A DNA stretch of 64,000 bases from Dyadobacter soli (lineage in GTDB: Bacteria > Bacteroidota > Bacteroidia > Cytophagales > Spirosomataceae). The position numbers were made by a program, and so were the translations under genes. The notes under the pieces are model-generated. The model did not search any database, was not told the DNA's origin, and was given only the letters and a program-made list of their open reading frames with translations. The stretch covers positions 62,001 to 126,000 of the forward strand of contig NZ_FNAN01000015.1 in NCBI RefSeq assembly GCF_900101885.1, in the 5' to 3' direction. Below, piece by piece: positions 60,683 to 64,000 of the stretch (position 1 is its first letter; every line of letters begins with the position of its first letter).

Positions 60683-61063
60683 ATGTACGAAGTGACATCC
60701 GACAACAGGCTCAAAAGCCTGATCGTAGTGGGCGACCGCGTTCTGATCCGCCCCAAAAGCCCCAGCGACCGCACCAACAGCGGCCTCTACCTGCCCCCGA
60801 CCGTAACCGAAAAAGAGCAAGTTCAAACCGGCTACGTGATCAAGGTGGGTCCGGGTTACCCCATTCCGGTAGCGGCCGAAGACGAGCCCTGGAAAGAGAC
60901 CGAAGAAAAAGTGAAATATATGCCGCTCCAATCCAAGGAAGGCGACCTGGCCATTTACCTCCAGCGCAACGCCATCGACCTCGAATACGACGGCCAGAAA
61001 TACGTGATCGTCCCCCAGTCGTCGATATTGATGTTGGAGCGGTCGGAGGATTTGTTTGAGTGA
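60683..61063 (+). CDS. GroES-like co-chaperone paralogue with internal insertion
   Basis: A 126-residue chaperonin-10-family protein, about 30 residues longer than GroES. The core is VVGDRVLIRPKSPSDRTNSGLYLPPTV (mobile-loop region present but changed), EKEQVQTGYVIKVGPG and ILMLERSEDL. The insertion EDEPWKETEEKVKYMPLQSKEGDLAIYLQ lies between the usual strands. No groEL is adjacent, so it is an orphan. It could cap GroEL or serve a different partner; sequence alone cannot decide. It is followed by palindrome-rich intergenic DNA. Confidence 0.82.
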   Translation: MYEVTSDNRLKSLIVVGDRVLIRPKSPSDRTNSGLYLPPTVTEKEQVQTGYVIKVGPGYPIPVAAEDEPWKETEEKVKYMPLQSKEGDLAIYLQRNAIDLEYDGQKYVIVPQSSILMLERSEDLFE

Positions 61064-61200
61064 GGTTTGACCGCCGACGACTGACCGCCGACGGCCGACC
61101 ATTTAGGCAAAACAGACACTCATGGTCGATGGTCCATCGTCCATGGTCAAATACAAAAAACGGCGGTCAGCGGTCGGCCGTCGGCCGTCAAATACATCAC
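61064..61200. repeat. ACCGCCGAC-rich intergenic repeat with palindromic core
   Basis: The gap contains GACCGCCGACGACTGACCGC, GACGGCCGACC and, further on, their reverse complements (GGCGGTCAGCGGTCGGCCGT). Between them lies CATGGTCGATGG (61121-61132) and CCATCGTCCATG (61134-61145), arms with one mismatch around a single base. A short relative (GACCGCCGACCGCCGAC) occurs at about 31738-31754. No ORF is present. Confidence 0.65.
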
Positions 61201-61218
61201 ACATAACCCCAACGACGC

Positions 61219-62247
61219 ATGAAATACAACTTCCTGGGAAACACCGGCGTATTGGTATCCGAACTTTGTTTCGGGACGATGACATTTGGTGGCGATGGTT
61301 ATTTTGAAGTAATCGGAAAAGTGCAGCAGGACGATGCGAATGCATTGGTCAAAACGGCGCTGGACGCCGGGATCAACTTTTTCGATACGGCCAATGTGTA
61401 TTCTTATGGTAAATCGGAAGAAATACTGGGCCAGTCGTTCCGTACGCTGGGTGTGAAGCGCAGCGATGTTTTTGTCGCTACGAAAGCGCGCGGGCGTATG
61501 GCGCCGGGCGCGAACCAGGTAGGGCTGTCGCGGTTGCATATCATGGATTCCGTGAATGAAAGCCTCGCCCGCCTCGCTACCGACCATATCGATCTGTTCT
61601 ACATTCACGGTGTGGATGCGGAAACTGCATTGGAAGAGACGATGCGCGGCCTGGAAGACGTCGTGCGCTCAGGCAAAGTGCGTTACCTGGGTGTGAGCAA
61701 CCATGCGGCGTGGCAGATTATGAAGGCCAATGGCATTGCCGAAAAGAACGGCTGGACCAAATTTGTGGCTTGCCAGCATTACTACACTATCGCCGGCCGT
61801 GACCTGGAAAGAGAGCTGATTCCGATGATGAAAGATCAGAACCTGGGATTAATGCCGTGGAGTCCGCTGGCAGGTGGTTTTCTGTCCGGAAAATATACCC
61901 GTAACAGCGAGTCGAGCGGAGAGAACCGTCGCGATAACTTTGATTTTCCGCCGGTAGATAAAGAGAAGGCTTATGACATCATCGACGTTATTCAGCCCAT
62001 CGCTCAGGCCCATGGCGTTTCGGTGGCGCAGATTGCATTGGCCTGGTTGCTGCATCAGCAGGCGGTTACCAGCGTCATCATCGGCGCGAAAAGGCCGGAG
62101 CAGCTGGCAGATAATATCGCTTCCACCAATGTAGTACTGACGGCCGACGAGCTGGATCAATTGAACAAAATCAGCGCACTGAAACCCGAATATCCGCAAT
62201 GGATGATCGAACGGCAATCGCGCGAACGCGTTACAGGCAAGCCATGA
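61219..62247 (+). CDS. Aldo/keto reductase
   Basis: A 342-residue NADPH-dependent oxidoreductase of the AKR superfamily, in the YeaE/Tas-like group. The catalytic tetrad is visible: NFFDTANVYSYGKSE (Asp and Tyr), VFVATKARG (Lys) and DLFYIHGVD (His). The cofactor-binding C-terminal segment is VIIGAKRPEQLADNI. Such enzymes reduce carbonyls of sugars, methylglyoxal or aromatic compounds; the substrate is unassigned. The stop overlaps the polysaccharide deacetylase start (ATGA), suggesting the two are co-expressed. Confidence 0.94.
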   Translation: MKYNFLGNTGVLVSELCFGTMTFGGDGYFEVIGKVQQDDANALVKTALDAGINFFDTANVYSYGKSEEILGQSFRTLGVKRSDVFVATKARGRMAPGANQVGLSRLHIMDSVNESLARLATDHIDLFYIHGVDAETALEETMRGLEDVVRSGKVRYLGVSNHAAWQIMKANGIAEKNGWTKFVACQHYYTIAGRDLERELIPMMKDQNLGLMPWSPLAGGFLSGKYTRNSESSGENRRDNFDFPPVDKEKAYDIIDVIQPIAQAHGVSVAQIALAWLLHQQAVTSVIIGAKRPEQLADNIASTNVVLTADELDQLNKISALKPEYPQWMIERQSRERVTGKP

Positions 62248-63197
62248 GGACGCATCTGCAAGTTGTTCGAATGTACCTGCTCGCCGCGGTCGCGTGTGCA
62301 TTTGCATTATCCGCCCACGCACAGGAGCGCAGCGTCGCCATTACCATCGATGACGTGCCGAATGTACATTTATATGCGGCGGATGGTAACTCATCGGGGC
62401 TGTTGAAAAAGCTGGATTCGCTCAACCTACCGGTTGCGATTTTTATTAATGAAGGGCATTTGAAGCAGAATGCATCTTTTGAGCAAAACAAAAAGCTACT
62501 CGAAAGCTGGATTTCAAAGCCTTACATAACCGTTGGGAATCACAGTTATTCGCACGAGAATTACGGTGAGACAGGTTTCGAGGCATTCAGCAAAGACGTT
62601 TTGAAAGGGGAGGAGCTGACGCGAAAAATGACGGAGAATGCCGGCAAGAAGCTGGAATACTTCCGTTTTCCCTTCAATGGAATGGGTAAGGACAGTGCGG
62701 AGCAGGCGCGAATGCATGCATTTCTGACTGAGCATCACTACATTTCAACACCATTCACCGTCGAAAGCGAGGACTGGCTTTTTACGCAGCTTTATGAAAA
62801 AGCATTGAATGACGGCAAGCTGGAAGAAGCGAAAGCGATCGGTAACCACTATGTCAATTTGAGCCTGAAACTTTTCGATCATTTTGATAAAGTAGCGGTG
62901 AAAGTAACGGGCAAGCCGGTGAAACAGATTTACCTCTGCCATGATAACCGACTCAATACCGATTACCTGCCGGTTTTAATACAAAAATTAAAGGAGAAGC
63001 AATACCGGATGATAAGCCTGACGGAAGCAATGGGCGGCGACGCTTACCGGTTACCAATGCATTATTATGGCAACTGGGGTTTTTCGTGGATTTATCGATG
63101 GGTAAAGGATGCGGGAGAGCGCCGTTCGTTCATGCAAAGCGAGCCGTCCGATAAGGAAGCGCAGCAAGCTTACGAAGCTTTGACGAAGAAAAAATAG
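62244..63197 (+). CDS. Secreted polysaccharide deacetylase-family protein
   Basis: A 317-residue exported protein with the NodB-type deacetylase fold. A signal peptide (MYLLAAVACAFALSAHAQ region) is followed by AITIDDVPN (first catalytic Asp), VTVGNHSYSHENYGE-type motif at YITVGNHSYSHENYG (metal His), and FRFPFNGMG. It probably deacetylates N-acetylglucosamine-containing glycans such as peptidoglycan or chitin-like material; the substrate is not shown. The start overlaps the aldo/keto reductase stop by 4 bp. A terminator hairpin follows the stop codon. Confidence 0.9.
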   Translation: MRTHLQVVRMYLLAAVACAFALSAHAQERSVAITIDDVPNVHLYAADGNSSGLLKKLDSLNLPVAIFINEGHLKQNASFEQNKKLLESWISKPYITVGNHSYSHENYGETGFEAFSKDVLKGEELTRKMTENAGKKLEYFRFPFNGMGKDSAEQARMHAFLTEHHYISTPFTVESEDWLFTQLYEKALNDGKLEEAKAIGNHYVNLSLKLFDHFDKVAVKVTGKPVKQIYLCHDNRLNTDYLPVLIQKLKEKQYRMISLTEAMGGDAYRLPMHYYGNWGFSWIYRWVKDAGERRSFMQSEPSDKEAQQAYEALTKKK

Positions 63198-63206
63198 GGC
63201 ATTAAA

Positions 63207-63233
63207 AAAGCACGCCTTTGGAAGACGTGCTTT
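63207..63233. terminator. Hairpin between deacetylase and cspA
   Basis: AAAGCACG (63207-63214) and CGTGCTTT (63226-63233) form an 8-bp stem with an 11-nt loop, flanked by an A-rich left side. It can terminate the deacetylase transcript and the convergent cold-shock gene (T-rich on the minus strand). Confidence 0.65.
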
Positions 63234-63258
63234 CGAAATGTCCTTATTATGACTAAAC

Positions 63259-63450
63259 TTAGACTACGCGAACGTTAACTGCGTTTAGGCCTTTTCTTCC
63301 ATTTTCTACTTCGTAGGATACTTTGTCGTTTTCACGGATATCGTCCTGAAGACCTGAAACGTGAACGAAAATGTCTTTCTCTCCATTTGATGGTGAAATG
63401 AATCCGTATCCTTTTGATTCATTGAAAAACTTAACTGTACCTTCTGCCAT
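63259..63450 (-). CDS. Cold-shock protein (CspA family)
   Basis: A 63-residue RNA/ssDNA-binding protein with a single cold-shock domain. RNP1 is KGYGFI and RNP2 is DIFVHV. The typical start is MAEGTVKFFNESKGYGF. It melts RNA secondary structure and acts as an antiterminator or translation helper. A good Bacteroidota promoter lies about 30-60 bp upstream, giving a 5' leader of about 25 nt or more. Convergent with the deacetylase; the two share a terminator. Confidence 0.97.
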   Translation of the reverse strand: MAEGTVKFFNESKGYGFISPSNGEKDIFVHVSGLQDDIRENDKVSYEVENGRKGLNAVNVRVV

Positions 63451-63478
63451 TGGAATTGATCTTATTATTTGTAGAGGC

Positions 63479-63509
63479 CAAATTTAGATATAAAAAGCAG
63501 ATATACAAC
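63479..63509 (-). promoter_or_regulatory. Promoter of the cold-shock gene
   Basis: On the minus strand, GTTG (63506-63509), a 19-bp spacer and TAAATTTG (63479-63486) fit the Bacteroidota -33 TTTG / -7 TANNTTTG pattern with one mismatch. It is the clearest promoter in the window. Confidence 0.6.
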
Positions 63510-63564
63510 ATTAATCTTTCTTTACCTTAGAATTATTCCAAAATAGTTGAATGCGCTTTACACC

Positions 63565-64000
63565 ATGCCGTTAGTTCAAATATCATCCAAAATATCGCCA
63601 TTCTGGCTTCCAAATGGACATTTTCAGAGTATTTACCCGGCGCTCTTCCGGCAGGTAAACGGTATAAAATATTTTCGTGAAAAAATTGTAACTCCCGATG
63701 ATGACTTCCTGAGTTTGGACTGGTCGTATGCCCAAAACGAAGGTCCGAGGTCGCTCGTGATCCTTTCACACGGCCTCGAAGGTGACAGCACGCGGCAATA
63801 CATAACGGGGATGGTTAAACTCCTGAACCAGCACGGCTTCGATTGCCTCGCGTGGAACTTCCGGAGCTGCGGCGGAGAAATGAACCAGACGGCCCGGTTT
63901 TACCACAGCGGCGCGACGGAAGACCTGGACGCCGTGACTCAGTATGCATTTCAAAAAGGTTATACTGATGTGCGGCTGGTCGGTTTTAGTTTGGGCGGAA
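63565..64000 (+). CDS. YheT-like alpha/beta hydrolase, 5' part
   Basis: The N-terminal 145 codons of an alpha/beta-hydrolase, cut by the right edge. I translated it directly: it begins MPLVQISSKISPFWLPNGHF and includes QSIYPALFRQVNG, VILSHGLEGDSTRQYITGM (oxyanion region) and LAWNFRSCGGEMNQ. The frame runs out at the nucleophile elbow VRLVGFSLGG. These features match the YheT/ABHD1-3 family of acyl hydrolases. The catalytic Asp and His would lie beyond the window. It is divergent from cspA, with about 115 bp between the starts. Confidence 0.88.
   Translation, partial: MPLVQISSKISPFWLPNGHFQSIYPALFRQVNGIKYFREKIVTPDDDFLSLDWSYAQNEGPRSLVILSHGLEGDSTRQYITGMVKLLNQHGFDCLAWNFRSCGGEMNQTARFYHSGATEDLDAVTQYAFQKGYTDVRLVGFSLGG

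Noticed and set aside
1..64000. tRNA, rRNA, CRISPR arrays, IS elements, phage genes
   Set aside because: I saw no cloverleaf-like CCA-adjacent sequences, no regular spacer repeats, no transposase or integrase ORFs. Short or degenerate examples could escape reading by eye.

Overview
The window comes from a Bacteroidota chromosome, most likely Cytophagales and close to Dyadobacter (inference from protein style; no rRNA is present). The signs are a SusC-style N-terminal extension on a TonB receptor, HmuY-type lipoproteins, a T9SS-like C-terminal tail, DUF6934 and DUF4230 proteins, and promoter-like TANNTTTG boxes with no Shine-Dalgarno sequences. I see no tRNA, rRNA, CRISPR array, transposase or phage gene. 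Both ends cut through genes: a tail-specific protease on the left and a YheT-type hydrolase on the right.

Layout. 1-3.9 kb: protease end, a small membrane protein, then an apparently AT-richer module (XRE regulator divergent from a lipoprotein/DsbA-like pair, with two palindromes between them). 4-9.8 kb: complete RND efflux operon (adaptor, pump, outer-membrane channel). 10-12.5 kb: GNAT-SRPBCC fusion and a YdeI-like protein. 12.5-16.9 kb: heme-uptake locus (TonB receptor and two HmuY-family proteins). 17-20.3 kb: YceI, a small conserved protein, VOC, AraC, JmjC-like cupin. 20.3-30.4 kb: uvrB, deoxyribonucleotidase divergent from a DeoR regulator, SDR, a DUF6934 pair, ileS, beta-carbonic anhydrase. 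30.5-34.4 kb: PepSY membrane protein, GH16 glucanase, BASS transporter, DUF4230. 34.4-39.8 kb: glutamine-synthetase-like ligase, SDR, aldehyde dehydrogenase, Uma2 nuclease, class-I amidotransferase. 39.8-46.2 kb: phosphoribosyltransferase, DUF4143 ATPase, GH36 alpha-galactosidase, Kup. 46.4-49.7 kb: two exported SGNH-fold proteins, one lacking its catalytic residues. 49.8-53.9 kb: mntH divergent from a DtxR/MntR regulator, LptF/G permease, EamA exporter. 54-60.6 kb: five tightly packed surface-glycan genes. 60.7-64 kb: GroES-like protein, aldo/keto reductase, polysaccharide deacetylase, cold-shock protein, hydrolase.

How the parts may work together. A metal-homeostasis theme runs through the window: a TTAGTCTAAAT box lies between mntH and the DtxR-family gene, occurs twice upstream of the heme receptor, and has a near match at the PepSY-protein promoter. 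This suggests one local regulator for Mn/Fe/heme uptake. The ligase/SDR/aldehyde dehydrogenase/amidotransferase set has the enzyme logic of a gamma-glutamylated amine or amino-alcohol degradation route. Several intergenic gaps carry structured repeats: a REP-like inverted pair at 35.84-36.04 kb, polypurine/polypyrimidine hairpins at 30.4 and 36.95 kb, and ACCGCCGAC-rich palindromes at 61.1 kb.
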